A stretch of DNA of 64,000 nt from Corella eumyota (lineage: Eukaryota > Chordata > Ascidiacea > Phlebobranchia > Corellidae): NCBI GenBank assembly GCA_963082875.1, contig OY720097.1:11416501-11480500 (forward strand), written 5' to 3'. Shown piece by piece: positions 15,001-30,000 of this stretch; positions within the stretch are counted from its first letter, which is position 1; each line of letters begins with the position of its first letter. Position numbers and translations under genes: made by a program. Under the pieces are notes generated by a model. That model saw only the letters and a program-made list of their open reading frames with translations. It searched no databases and was not told the origin of the DNA.

Positions 15001-18000
15001 CAGAGTAAGTTTGCATCCAAGTAATTTTAGCACTGGTCTAATTTACCACAAAATTTATTTTATTAAAAACTAACAAAATTTGATATTTTAGACTGAATAA
15101 ATAAAGTTATGTGCATGTAGCTTTAGACTATTTTGCTTTTTTTCTTATATCAATCTAAATTGTGAAAAAGTAGGCTGACTTTTAGTGTTATATTGCTAGA
15201 AAAAAGGAAGAAATAGATAAATGTTTAGATACCTCTTTACAATTTGCATGTTATTACTGTACTAGCACTGTATGTATTTTTGTTTATACCTTACCTTATT
15301 TTAAATAGTATTAAATTGTTTAAGCCTTAATTATTCTATTATTAAATCAGTAATTTTAATTAACTTTTTTAATTTCTTATGTGTAGATAGGTATATTTTG
15401 CATGTATGTTTAAATACTGTAGGACGGTTTTTCTTATGTTTAAAAAACAATATTTGTTGTTTTGTTAACTGTAAGTGTTTGTTAAATGCGGTATATAACC
15501 TTACCTGTAAATTAACTTAATTATTAAATCAAATGTTGCAGGGAGAACCAACTTTTAGTGATTCACAGTTGGAAAAAATCTCGCAGTTGATTGAACCCTG
15601 GTTTTTCTTTGCACTAATATGGAGTGTGGGTGGAACAACTGACAATGATGGAAGACAAAAGTTCAGCGATTATTTAAAAAAGAGAATGAAAGAGGAAAAT
15701 GTATGGCTTTATTTTTAAACTAGCTTTCTCTTGTAACATAAGTTAGACTCTGGCCATTCTACATTTATAATTTTAATTTTTTTTTTGCCATTTGTGACAC
15801 TTTTAAGTTGGGTTTTAGAATTTTCTTTCTTTTAGTACCAAATAAGTAAGCCAACAAGCTTTTAGATAAATCATAATTTTTAATGGTAAATATTTTAATT
15901 AAACCGTAAAATAACCCTTTTAACATTAAGTAAGGACCTTCTTTAAATTAAACTAATTAATTTATATACTAAAGTAGATATTTTAATTTAGATTGAGTTG
16001 CAATTCCCCGATGCTGGTTTAGTTTATGATTATCAGTTGGATGATGCAGGGATTTCAAAGAAAACAAAACCAGGGGATGAGGACGATGAAGAAACTTCAC
16101 ATAATGAGTTGCATGAGGTTTGAATTTTTTTTTTTTAATTTAATATTTTATTTTTTTCTAATTTTTAATACTTTTTTATGTAAAAAAATTGTAAACTCAA
16201 GTACAATTTTATTACATCGACCTTTTTTAATTTTTTCGGTAGTAATTTTTTTTCTTTTTAATAACACTTATTTAGATTAAAACTTTTTATATTAAAATTA
16301 TGTTTTTTTGAAAGGTTTGTTGGAGAAATTGGATGGAGAGTGCTCAAAATTTTAAAATCTCGCCAACCACTCCTTATGCTGATATTATTGTTCCTACTAT
16401 TGACACAATTAGAACTTCTATGCTTACCGAACTTCTTATTATAAATAAACATCAGGTTGTACTTAGTTCTTTTATTTAAAAAAATTTACAACTCAAACAT
16501 AGGATCACAAAAGTCAACCTAACCCAGTCTCGAGTTGCATCTGGCTGTTTTTGGTATTATATGATATTGCAAGATAACTAACCTACTAATATGATTTGGG
16601 TGGTTTATCGCCTTACTTAATCACACTTTGACATAAAGTCAGTGAAAATTAAACCAACGACCTCATGTTGTAAAGCCAAGGATCCCAACTACTCTTTCAC
16701 GCCACCAATGTTATTTGAACATTCAATTTTTGTTATCTAGGTTTTGGTAGTTGGACCAACAGGTACAGGTAAAACTGTGGTGTTGGCTGAAAAGTTGTTG
16801 AAAGGAATGCCTGCAGAATATATTCCAAACTTTATGATGTTTTCTGCTAAGACATCTGCCAATCAAACACAAGTATAACAAGTTTTATATTGTGTTTTTT
16901 ATTTTAAACCTGCTTAAGATGTATCAGTAAATTAACATCAATAATTCTAGCTGTAAATTTATATCAAATAACAGGGTTTAATTTAGACAATTTTTTAGAA
17001 AATTTAAAAAAAATTTAATATTCAAACATCTGACAATAAATTCAACTATTTAATTTTAGGATCTTATTGATGGAAAATTAGATAAACGTCGTAAAGGTGT
17101 GTTTGCTCCTCCATTGGGCAAATATGCAGTGTTCTTTATTGATGATCTGAACATGCCATCACTTGAAACTTATGGAGCTCAACCTCCTATTGAGTTGTTA
17201 AGACAGTGGATGGATCACCATGGATGGTATGACAGAAAAGCAATCGGTGAGTGTCAAAAGTGAATACAGCAAAAAAATAAACATTTTGTTAAAGTAACTG
17301 TTGTATTTTATAAAGGAAAGGTTTAAATATTTTTAGAAATGTGTTTACCAAATTTATTTAACACTTTCACTAGGTTCTTTCCGAACCCTTGTTGACATAT
17401 CGTTCTTGTGCGCAATGGGGCCTCCTGGTGGTGGTCGTAACCCGATCACAGCTAGATTTCTTCGACATTTTAACTATGTAACATGTACTGAAATGGGTGG
17501 TGAGAGCAAATCAAGAATTTTCAACACAATTGTTTCAAGTTGGCTTTGTAAGTTATTGAATTCAATAATTAATATCAAAATATAAATTCTCTGAAATGTT
17601 TTAGGTATAATATATTTGTTTAAATAATTTACTTGTTTAACTTGGTGAAGTGTCTGCTAGTTTTAAAGTATTAAAATATAGTAAACAGTATTTAGTTTCA
17701 TGTGAAGTACATATTACAAGGTTGGATAAGTATTGCAAAATAGTAAGATTAAAAAAATAAAAGTTAAGTTAAAAAAATATGTTTAAGAAAGTATTATTAG
17801 TCAAGTACTTTAGTCTGCACTGTTGATTTAGATCTGCTTTTATTTTTTTTTTCACAGGGGGCCTTAGAAGCATCATTAGTTTTAAAAGTAAGTGAAGTTA
17901 TTATAAAATGGCAAGAGTAAATTTATAAAAATAAAAAAAATTTATACAGAAACTAGTGAAATAAGAACATTTTAGTTTTATTTAATTCTTTAGAAAAGAT

Positions 18001-21000
18001 ATTGTAAGGAACTTAAATTATATTGCTTAACTTAGCTCAAATAAAATTTTATGCCTTAAAATAATATTATATGAATATCTCAAAATAACTTTAAATACTT
18101 AATAAATTAAAATTGTAATATAATATGTTTTGTATGTAAACAATGTACTTTTGATTAAAATCTAATTTTTATTCCAGCTCCTGCTTCACAGGACATTCAA
18201 GATTTATGCAGTGACCTTGTAAACAGTACAGTTGAGGTTTACGAACTTATAACCACCCAGTTGTTACCCACACCTGCAAAATCTCATTACACTTTTAACC
18301 TGAGAGATTTATCCAAAGTGTTTCAAGGCATGCTAATGATGGAGGTCTCAAAAGTCGAGGTAAATAATAATAAAAAAAAAATTCGTGGTTTTTGTAGTAA
18401 AATCAATCAAATTGTTGGTATTATTTAAATTTTTATTTAAAATATTTGTATATTGTATATCACATGTTTTAACTTATTTTTGGTTAAAACACAAAACTTA
18501 CAATAACTTATTATTTTAACATAAAAAACTTATTTTTGCAGTCAAAGGAGATACTTTTACGATTATGGTATCATGAAAGTTGTCGAGTGTTTCAAGATAG
18601 ATTGGTAAACAATGAAGACCGAAATTGGTTCTCTGATCAACTCGAAAATAAAATCAAGAACATTTTTAAGGTTTGGTTTCCCAAAGGAATGATTTTTCTA
18701 AATAAAATTATTTCGATTTAAAAAAAATAGCAAGTCCAATATATGTAACATTTTTTGTTAAATGCAATTGCTTAAAAACACTAGGCTAAATTTTTCTTAT
18801 AATAAAAAGCTGTTAAATTTAAATGTGAAAAATTAAACAAAGAAAATTCAACTGTATATAATAAATTCGTATTTCGTATTTAAACATTTAATTATATTAA
18901 AAACATTTTACTAAATGTTTATTTCTTTTTAGCTTGATGTTGATGCAGTTCTTCCACAAAGACCTGTTCTATTTGGTGATTTTTTCAACACAAGTTCAGA
19001 TGTTAAACTCTACGTCTACATTGAAGACCAACCAAAGGTATTTAGTTCAACTATTTTAAACAAATTTCAGTCTTCCATAAATCTTTTTGTTAGTGGTATA
19101 TAACACATCGTTTTGTTAGTGGTATATAACACAGGGGTATAAGTTTAATTTGTAATTTTGCATTCAAAAATTAATTTAAAATCAAGCCAAGATCACTTCT
19201 TTAAAAAAGATTAAAATTTGGATTTTCTATTAAAAATAAATTTCAAAAATGAAAAAAATTAGATGATTTCAATAATGGAGGAATTCTTGGAAGATTACAA
19301 CCAAGTCAATACAGCTCAAATGAAGTTGGTTTTGTTCATGGACGCTGTGCAGCATGTTTGTCGAATATCTCGAATCATCAGACAACCTCTTGGTAATGCT
19401 TTGTTGCTGGGTGTGGGTGGAAGTGGAAGGCAATCACTTTCAAGACTGGCAACCTACATGTAAGTTTCGAAAATATTGTATTTGTTTTTTAATGTTTCTT
19501 ACCTGTTTATAAGATTGTCAAAGCCATTCAAGAAAGGTGTCTTTAGTATAATTATTAGTACAAATATTAAAAAAAAAAATACATTAAGATTATTTAAAAA
19601 GCTAGTTAAGGCAACTGTATTATTAAAATTCAACTACAGATGTTTTAGTATTCAGCTATCAGCTTTTAATATAAATGTATCATCAAAATAAGGAATTTTT
19701 TTCGACAAGGTTCAAGGCCTAATGCTAAATTCCATATTAAGTAAATTATAATTAACTTGTTTTCTAATAGAGCTGATTATGAGTTGTTTCAAATTGAGTT
19801 GGCGAAGAATTATGGTGTACCAGAGTGGAGAGAAGATATAAAAAAATGTATGTTAAAGGCTGGACTACAAAACCAACCTATCACTTTCTTGTTTAGTGAT
19901 ACACAAATTAAAAGCGAATCGTTTTTGGAGGTAAGTAATTGTTGCAAAATGAATTGTTAGATGAAAAACAGATTTTAATTTTATTCCTAGCAAACCATTA
20001 ATAAATTTAAACCAAGTTCTTAAAAAAAATCTAAAGTTCTGCAACAGTTTTTTTTTGGAAAAAAAAATTGTTTTACATTTTTTACCATTTTTAAGGATTT
20101 GAACAACATTTTAAACTCTGGTGATGTGCCCAACATTTATGCATTGGAAGATCAGGATAATATTTTTGGTGCAATGAAACCAATAGTCATGGATCAAGAA
20201 CTTCCACCAACCAAGTCTAATTTGTTTAATGCTTTTACAAAGAGAGTCAAAGCAAATCTTCACACCATTTGCTGCATGAGGTAAGTTATATTTTTCCCAG
20301 GTATTCAAGTTTAATAGTTTTTGTTATTTTAAAGATCTTATTAAATTTTAGAATATTTTACCATTTTTATTAAAAAAAGTGAATTATAATTTTAATTTGT
20401 CTTAGTAAATGCAAGTTATTTAAAAAAACGCAAAAGTACATTTATTTTATTTTTATCTGTATTTTAGCCCCATTGGTGAAATTTTCCGTGCTCGCTTGCG
20501 TATGTTCCCCTCCCTTATCACATGTTGTACAATTGATTGGTTTAGTGAGTGGCCAGATCAGGCTTTGGAAAGTGTTGCCAACACTTTCTTGGGTGAAATT
20601 ACAGACATTGATATGTCTAATGAAGCACTTATGAAAGGTGAATGTAAAAGCTATCTATTTATTATACAGATACACATATATTGTTATAAATATATATTTC
20701 AGAAAGCAAAAAATTGCAAAACTTGAAGTCAGAATATGGTTTCTATGTATTGGTTTAATTTATGTCTTATTAATTTATTTTTTTGTTATTTTTAGGAATG
20801 GTTGAAATGTGTGTTACAATGCACCAGTCTGTTGCATCAAAATCTAAACTGTTTTTGGCCGAACTTTCAAGGCATAATTATGTTACTCCAACTTCTTATT
20901 TGCAATTATTGAGCATTTTTAGCAAACTTGTTGGCATGAAACTTAAAGAGCTGACAACAAATAGAAACAGAATGAAAATTGGGCTTGATAAGGTAAAGTA

Positions 21001-24000
21001 ACAATATATTTGATTTAAAACATATATAAAAACCCAAATAAAATTTTATTTTTCAATAAATTTTCATTATTTTTTTGAACCTAGGTTATTATAGGTACTT
21101 ATTATATTTTGCCTAAGTTGTGTGGTTATTTATTATCCTGGACACACAATGTTAATAAAGTGTTTATTTTGTATTGTAGTTGTTAAGAACAGCAGATGAT
21201 GTGGCAAAAATGCAGGAAGAACTGGAAACAATGCGACCACTTTTAACTGAAGCACAAGTGGAAACTGTGGCTACGATGGAGAAAATTGAAGTTGACACGG
21301 TAATTTCTGTTTTGATTTAAAAACATATTTTATAAATTAGTTAAGCGATAAAAAAATTAAACTAGAAAAGTTTTTAATGAAATGCTCTTCCGATATTTTA
21401 CATATTGCTAAAATTTTGTTTTATTTTCTAGTTATTTGAGATTATATTTATTTAAAATTTTTATAACTACATAACTTATTTTGTTTACCTAATAAAAGGG
21501 GTATAAATGTTGTTGTTATAACCAAACTTGTGTTTCAGGTTGTTGCAAAAGAAACTCAGGTAGTTGTCCAGAAACAGGAAGCAGAGGCTACAATACAGGC
21601 TGAGACATCGCAAGAGATTGCTGCTGATGCACAGAGAGATTTGGATGAGGCTTTACCTGCCTTGGAAGCTGCTTTGGCCAGTTTAAAATCTCTAAACAAG
21701 AACGATGTCACTGAGGTTGGTTATTGTGGTTTTTTGGTACTAGTTTTTTTTTAAGGAAGTAAAACCTGGTTGTATTTAATTGAAAATATTGCTATTGCAA
21801 TCGCACAAGGGTAAAATTTAATAGGACTTAAAAACTCCTTTATAGGTTAGGGCTATGATGAGGCCACCAGCTGGTGTAAGAATGGTAATAGAGGCAGTTT
21901 GTATTATGCAAAATGTTAAAGCAAAGAAGGTAGCAGGGGAGAAGATTGGAACAAAAGTTGATGATTATTGGGAACCTGGAAAAGCTTTGCTGCAAGATCC
22001 TACAAAGGTGGGTTTATTTTTTATGTTAACGGTTCACTAATATGTAAACTTGACAACAACCTGCCTTTCAGTTGGAATTTCAATTGTTGTCATATGTTTA
22101 CTATTCTAAACTCATACATACCTGCAATAATTTTTACCACAAATGACAGTTTTATTTATTCTGAAGGCCCATAAATTAAACACATATTTAATATTGTCAA
22201 CTTAGCTCAATCATATATAGATAGCATTTTAAACAAAATAATTTTTAATAAAATAATTTAAAAAATGGATTTTATATTGTAGTTAGCTTTATATTATACT
22301 TATTTTTAACGTTTTTATGTAGATTATTTTAAATAGTGTTATGAAAATATCTTTAATTTCTTTGGACAATTTAAAGTTTTTAAGTCTTAAGTTAACCTAA
22401 TAATACAAAATCTACTTCTAGTTTTTAGAGTCTTTGTTTAAATATGACAAGGACAACATCACTGAGACAGCTATAACAAAAATTCAACCCTACATTGATA
22501 ATGAGGATTTTATGCCAGCTGCTATAGCAAAAGTATCTAAAGCTTGTACATCTATTTGTCAGTGGGTGCGAGCTATGCACAAGTAAGTACAAGTAAAATA
22601 TATCAGTTTAGTCACTGTGAATAGCTAAATTACGTACTTATAAAACAACACATTACCATATATTACGATTATGAGAATATATATAACAGTTGAAGTAAAG
22701 CTTATACAATTCCCAGTTTTAATTGCGATCCTATACAAATTATAATGCATTTAATTGTTGATCTATATTAATTTATATGAAATTTTTTATTAATTAATTT
22801 TTCTTTCAATTTATTTATCCTTGATGTGAAAAAGTCAACTTCATGGCCAAACATAAAGTAACATATTTAGTTTGGGATATTACATTTTAAATACCTCATA
22901 ACTAATATGCAAATTGAATTTGGGTTATACTGTTTATGGCACCTTAAGGTTGCTGCAGTATAAAAGCTGTAAGATTAAATCTAGGGCCATATGTAAGTAT
23001 AGACCGGCAGCTTGATGTAGTGGTGAGAACACTTGCTACACCACACACGACGTTGTGAGTTCAATCCCCACTGATCTCATGCTGTAGCGCCCTTGAGTAA
23101 GGCACTATAAACGGTACAAACTTCTGCTGACCCAGCACTTAATTAGCAGTAAAATTATTGGGCAATTATAATACATAATATCCCAAACTGCCACAGGCAA
23201 CTCGAGACTGGGTCAGAGTAAGTTGTGCATTCAACTTTCCCACATCGAGGGTAAAGAAAAAAAAGAGCCTGGTTTATGTAAAAATGCCAAATAAAATGTT
23301 GTTTAATCTTAGATACCATTATGTGGCAAAGGGCGTTGCTCCTAAAAGGGCAGCCTTGGCACAAGCTCAATCTGAATTGGCCAAAACCCAAAAAATTTTG
23401 GATGAGGCCAAAGCTAAATTAGATGAAGTTGAACAAGGTATTGCAACACTACAAGAGAAGTTCACACAATGTAAGTAGTGTTATCATATGTTATTTTGGT
23501 AATCAGTATATAAAGATTTTTTTGTCAAATATTTTGCCTTTTGATTATAACTGTTTTATTGTATGAAATGAATGTTTTGTAATTTGTTTGTACAAATATA
23601 TTTGCATTAAAATTGAGCTAAAGGCCATCTTATTTTGGTAACCAAGTATTTATTAATTGCAAAATTCACATTAATAAATAATCAATTTTAAATTAAAATA
23701 TTTTGATTTTTTAAAACAGGTGTTAATAAAAAAGAGGAACTAGAAAAGAAATGTAATCTGTGTGAGGAAAGATTAATAAGAGCTGATAAACTTATTAATG
23801 GGCTGGCTGATGAGAAAATTCGATGGCATGAAACGGTCACCAACCTGAATCACATGATAGCAAATATAATTGGTGATGTAATGGTGTCCGCCGGCTTTGT
23901 GGCATACTTGGGTGCCTTCACTGTAAGTTGGTTTGAAAAGTGAAATTGTTGTTAAAATTGCATAAAATAGAGAAAAATTTAAATTGAAGTTTATATTTTT

Positions 24001-27000
24001 AATTGTAATGATTTTTCTTAACATAAAGATACAATAAGATTAAGTTTATATTTTAAATAATTTTTCAGATTTAAACTAGTAAATGTATCATTAAAACAGA
24101 ATATCATTACAAAATCATGTAATAAAGTGTGTTAGTTTTAAATTAGTTAAAATTTATTTTTTTATTTATTTTGTTAATATACTTATCTTATAACTTGTAT
24201 TAGGGAGAGTATAGAGCTTCCTTGTTACATGAATGGAAAGATCATTTGGTTTCCTGTAATGTACCTAGAACAGAATCACCAAGTCTTGTTTCAACCCTTG
24301 GTGACCCTGTAAAGATCAGAAATTGGCAGATTTATGGTTTGCCCCGTGACAACCTGAGTGTTGAAAACGGTGTCATTGTTCAATATTCTAAGAGGTGGTC
24401 ACTTTTTATTGATCCCCAAGGACAGGTTTGTTAAGTTGGTAGTTAACTTGTTTATGAATAAATCAATTATAAAAATATTGATTTAAATGAACTAAAACCT
24501 TTTTAATATATTGCAACATCAAACTAAGATGTTGAATTATATAGAATAGCAAAATTGATAGTTAACTTAATAACATTTTAAAGCATTTTTTTGGTAATTT
24601 AACATTGCCAAATTTTTTTTCGAAAATGATTTTATTGCTTGTTATATTAGTCTAAAAATTCGAAGATAATATAAATATATCTGAAATTAAATAATTTTTT
24701 TAGGCTAACAAATGGATTAAATCAATGGAAAAAGACAATGGTCTTGATGTAATAAAGTTGACTGATCGTGATTTCTTAAGAAGTTTAGAGAATGCCGTTA
24801 GGTTTGGAAAACCAATGATTTTAGAGAATGTATTAGAAGAATTAGATCCAGCTATTGAACCTATATTACTTAAACAGGTTAATTGTGCTTCTTATTTACA
24901 AACATACAATTTTTAAATACAGAAATAGATTAATTTTTAAAATGTTAACCATAAGTTTATTACATGCTAGTTAAAATTAAGGTATAAAAAATATGTTTTT
25001 CAGCCTTTTATAGTAATAACGGCTTTGGAATAAGTAAACAGTATATAAACAACTTTGTTTTACTTTGTAAATTTTGTTAGACATTTAAACAACAAGGAGG
25101 TACTGTGATTAAACTTGGAGATGCAGTAATACCATACCACGACGACTTTAAACTTTACATCACAACCAAGTTACCCAATCCTCACTACACCCCTGAGGTA
25201 TCTGTAAAAGTAACTGTGGTCAATTTCACCCTTGCACCAAGGTAATATAAAGCATTGTATTATATTTTTTGATAAATATATTGTAATGTTAAAAAAAACA
25301 CAGAAAAAATAAATTAAGCTTTTGGCAAATTTTTTTTAATTGTTATTTTTTACCAAATTTTAAAAGTTTTCACCTAAAAATTTTAACTTATAAATTGGTT
25401 CACTTAGTGGTTTGGAAGACCAACTTCTCGGTCGGGTGGTTGCAGAAGAAAGACCAGATCTGGAAGAGGCAAAGAACCAGCTGATTGTCTCCAACGCCAA
25501 AATGAAACAAGAATTAAAGGAAATAGAAGATCAAATTTTATACCGACTGAGTGCCACTGAAGGGAATCCTGTTGACAATGTTGAACTGATTGAAGTTCTG
25601 GAACAATCGAAAATAAAAGCTGGGGAAATTAAGGTCATTTTATGAAATATATATTTGACTAAGATTTATATAAATGTTTATTTTTAGTTTACTTTTTTTA
25701 TGTGCACAATTTTTTTCCAAAAATTTTTACATTTTATTTATTAACCTAAGTTTACCCTTTTCTGTAAACCTAAAAGTACAATTTCTAAAAAATTAAATTA
25801 AAAAATTTTTTTTTTCTATTTTACTATAAATTATTCTTCATCTTATATTCCAGGCTAAAGTGGTAATTGCTGAACAAACAGAGAAAGACATTGATGCAAC
25901 ACGATCTCAATACATTCCTGTGGCTGTCCGCACTCAAATCTTGTTCTTCTGTGTGTCTGATCTCGCTAACATTGATCCCATGTATCAATATTCATTGGAG
26001 TGGTTTGTGGGCATTTTCTTGAGCTCTATTGCCAATGCTGAAAGAGCAGGTAAGTCGATACTTTTTGAGAGAGTTAAATTTAAGTCGAAATTACATCTTG
26101 GATATCGATACTTCTGTTTACTTTTTTAGTTATGATTTTTGTAAATATTTTGAAACGTACTGTAGGAATAAATTTTGACATTTTAATTAAAATAGCAACT
26201 ATGTTGATCAAAACAAATAAGGTTATAAAAAAACTAAGGTATACTTACTAACAGATAATAATGTTTTTAGACACCATTGAGAAAAGAATTGTTAACATCA
26301 ATGAATACAACACTTTCAGTCTTTACTCAAATGTTTGTAGATCCTTGTTTGAGAGACACAAGCTCATGTTTGCATTTTTGCTTTGTGTAAGTTTATCTCT
26401 TGTCATTAATTTAATGTTTTTATAAAAATTTCGTCTAGATATTATTTCTATAATAGTAAAAAAGAGTACTTTAATTTTTTTTTTAAATTAAAAATTGAAA
26501 AAAAAAAACGAACATATTTTGTTACATGAAATAATGAAAATCTGTGAATTTCTTTCTTTTTAGATCCGGATCCAAATGAATGAAGACAAGATCAACCCAG
26601 ATGAATGGAGGTGGATGTTAGCTGGTGGAACCCATGTCCCAGAGAAACTTCCGAATCCTTCTCCGGATTGGATCTCCGATCGATCCTGGGGTGACATCCT
26701 CATGTTAGCTGCTCTAGTAAGATTTTATTTACTATAAATAAAAATAAAATTCTTTAATTATTAAAGTTTAAGTATTTATATAAAATAAGAATTGTTAGTT
26801 TTTAATTTTGAAAAGAAAGAGGGGTTAAAAATTTTAGCGGTTAAATTTTTTTTTAAATTTTAAGGGTTAAAAATTTTTAATGAAAGAGGGGTTAAAAGTT
26901 TGTATTTCTAAATTTTTTGTTTTTTATTAGCCCAAGTTCTCCAAGTTTGCTGAAGATTTTAAAAACCACTTGGATGGATTCAAGGGAATATTTGATTCCT

Positions 27001-30000
27001 CGCAACCCCACAGAGAAGATATGCCTGGTCAGTGGAATACTGAACTGGATGACTTTCAGAAGATTATTGTGCTCAGATGCTTGAGGCTGGATATGGTAAA
27101 CTCACTTGGATTATTATAATTTACTATTTAACTAAAATTTGAATTGTTCAAGTTTAAATGTAAAATATATTTTAAAATATCGTAAGAAAATTTAGCATTG
27201 TAATAAAGTGTGACAATTTAGATTGTTTTAATGGTAGAAATTATTACAAATTAATCTTACTCTGCATAGTAGATATATAAGGGTTAAAAATATAAGAATA
27301 ACCTGATATCTTACGTTTAAAAAAAAATTACATATTATAACAAAATACTTTACTTTGCAGGTTACCAATGCCATGCAAGATTATGTTGCCAGATACATGG
27401 GTCAACGGTTTATTGAGCCCCAAACAAGCGATCTGGGGCTTGTATTTAAAGATTCATCTCCCATCACTCCCCTTATTTTTGTTTTGTCAGCCGGTACTGA
27501 CCCAGCTGCTGATTTGTATAAATTTGCTGATGAAATGAGATTTTCAAAAAAGTTGTCAGCCATTTCACTTGGCCAAGGGCAGGTTTGTTATTTTAAAAAC
27601 TACTGTTAATATAAAAAAATTATTAAAAAATGAATATTTGCAAAATAATTTTTAAGCATTATAAATATTTGTAAATATTCACTGTAGGGTCCTCGAGCAG
27701 AGGCACTGATAAGAAGTGCAATGGATCGAGGAAAATGGGTCTTCTTCCAAAACTGTCATCTTGCACCAAGTTGGATGCCAAGTCTTGAGAGGTTGATTGA
27801 ATCCATAGATCCTGATAAGGTTTTTAACAATGTTAATTTATATGTGATCAAGCTTGATGGCTATTTATACTGTATATACACATATGTAAAATTACTTGAA
27901 GAGTATATTGGTTGCAAGCAGCAACAATATTAATACAACCAGTATACAACTAAAATTTAAAAGTGAATTACATTTAATTATCAATTTTACATTTTTAACT
28001 CATATCTAGTTCTTTTTTGTAAAGGTAAAATTTAGAAACTTTAACAACAAACAGTAATTTAATATAATTTAAAACAATAAAAATAATATTTTTAGCAGAA
28101 AACTTTTAAATTTAACAAATCTGTTACTTCAGGTACATCGCGATTTCCGTTTATGGCTAACATCGATGCCCAGCAACAAATTTCCAGTCTCAATTCTTCA
28201 GAATGGAAGTAAAATGACAATTGAGCCCCCTCGTGGTATCAAAGCTAACCTGTTGAGAGCTTACATGGCACAAAATGATGACTTCCTAAATTCCTGTAGT
28301 AAGGTAAGTGTGTTAAAATTTAAATTTTTTTTTACTTTATTAATAAAAGCCCAACCATAAGGTTAGTGTGGCTTTTGTAAAATTGGTTTTATTTCGGATT
28401 GTGTTTTTAAAAATGCATATTTTTTGTTATTTTAGTTTTCTTTGTTATTTTTTAATGGCATGTTATAAAAATTGTATTTAAATTAAAAAAAATAATATTA
28501 GAGCATTTACATTTGTTAAAGGTTGGTGTGTTCAAGTCTTTACTCTTTTCTCTTTGTTTGTTCCATGGAGTTGCTATTGAAAGGAGAAAATTTGGAGCTC
28601 TAGGTTTTAACATTCCTTATGAGTTTACTACTGGAGATTTGAGGATTTGTATTTCGCAGTTGAAGATGTTTTTGGATGAATATGAAGAAATTCCGTTTAA
28701 GGTAGCTGAAAACTTTTGTTTTAGCACATTAAATTTGAACTTTATATAAAATACAAATTTAATAATTTTACTTTAAAAAGTAAATCAGTATTAATAGGAT
28801 TAGTCCAAAAATATTTTTATACTTAACTTAAAAGTATTCACAGACAGTCCCATTAGTTTTGTTTTATCATAATTGTATGGTGTTATGGATTCTCTTGTTA
28901 TAGTAACATTAGATAACTAGTTACTAAGGTTTGTCTTTGTGTATCTTGATTGAGTTTTCAAAACAGAACTTGTTTTAAATTTTTAGTGTCTTACCTACAC
29001 GGCGGGCCACATTAATTATGGAGGTCGAGTAACTGATGATTGGGATAGAAGATGTATGATGAATGTTTTATCTGATTTCTATAGTTTTGATGTTTTGAAA
29101 CCTGATCATAAGTTTTCTGAGAGTGGGTTGTATAAAGAGATTGACACAGACTGTGATAACAATGTGAGTAATTATTTAATATTTTTAAATATTATGGTGT
29201 GATTATAAGCACACTCTTACCACGTTATCTTATATTTATGTTTAAATTGCTTATTTCATAATTGTTATGTTATATATTATAATATTATATTGTATAAACT
29301 GTTTTTATTTACAATTATTTTTACTATGAAAATCCATTCCAATATGTTTTTTATTCACTTAAGGCTGAAAAAGTCATATGTAAAAACAATGATAATGTTT
29401 CCAACATTTTAATAAAAATGTTTTAACAAAAGTCACTACTTTTGTTTTACAACAAGCTTATAATAATATCCAAATATAAATTATTTGATACATTTAATTG
29501 TCGTAAAAAAATAAATTTAGTTAAAAAAGTTAAAAAATAAGTGTTATATACAATTTAATAAATCATATTGAATGCATTAATTTTTTTAGAGTTACATTCA
29601 ATATATTCGAACCTTGCCCATCAATGATACACCTGAAATATTCAGCATGCACAATAATGCTAACATCACTTTTGCACAAAATGAGTCTTCCTCCACTCTT
29701 TCCTCCCTAATCCACTTGCAACCAAAGACATCATCTGCTTCTGGAAGATCTAGTGAAGATGTAAGTTCAAAAATAATTTTCTTAGCAATTTTATTTAACT
29801 TTTTATAATATTGTAATGCAAATTTAAGTGATATTTTTATCTAATATAACTATAAACAAGGCCAAATTTTAATTTTTAAATAAAAAAAAATTTTTTTTTG
29901 TTAATATTTTTAATACATATTAGTATTAAACAATAGAAAATAAGTTACAATTTTTATCTCATCTTAACTAATTCTTTGGCCATTTTTTAGTTTATTTAAC

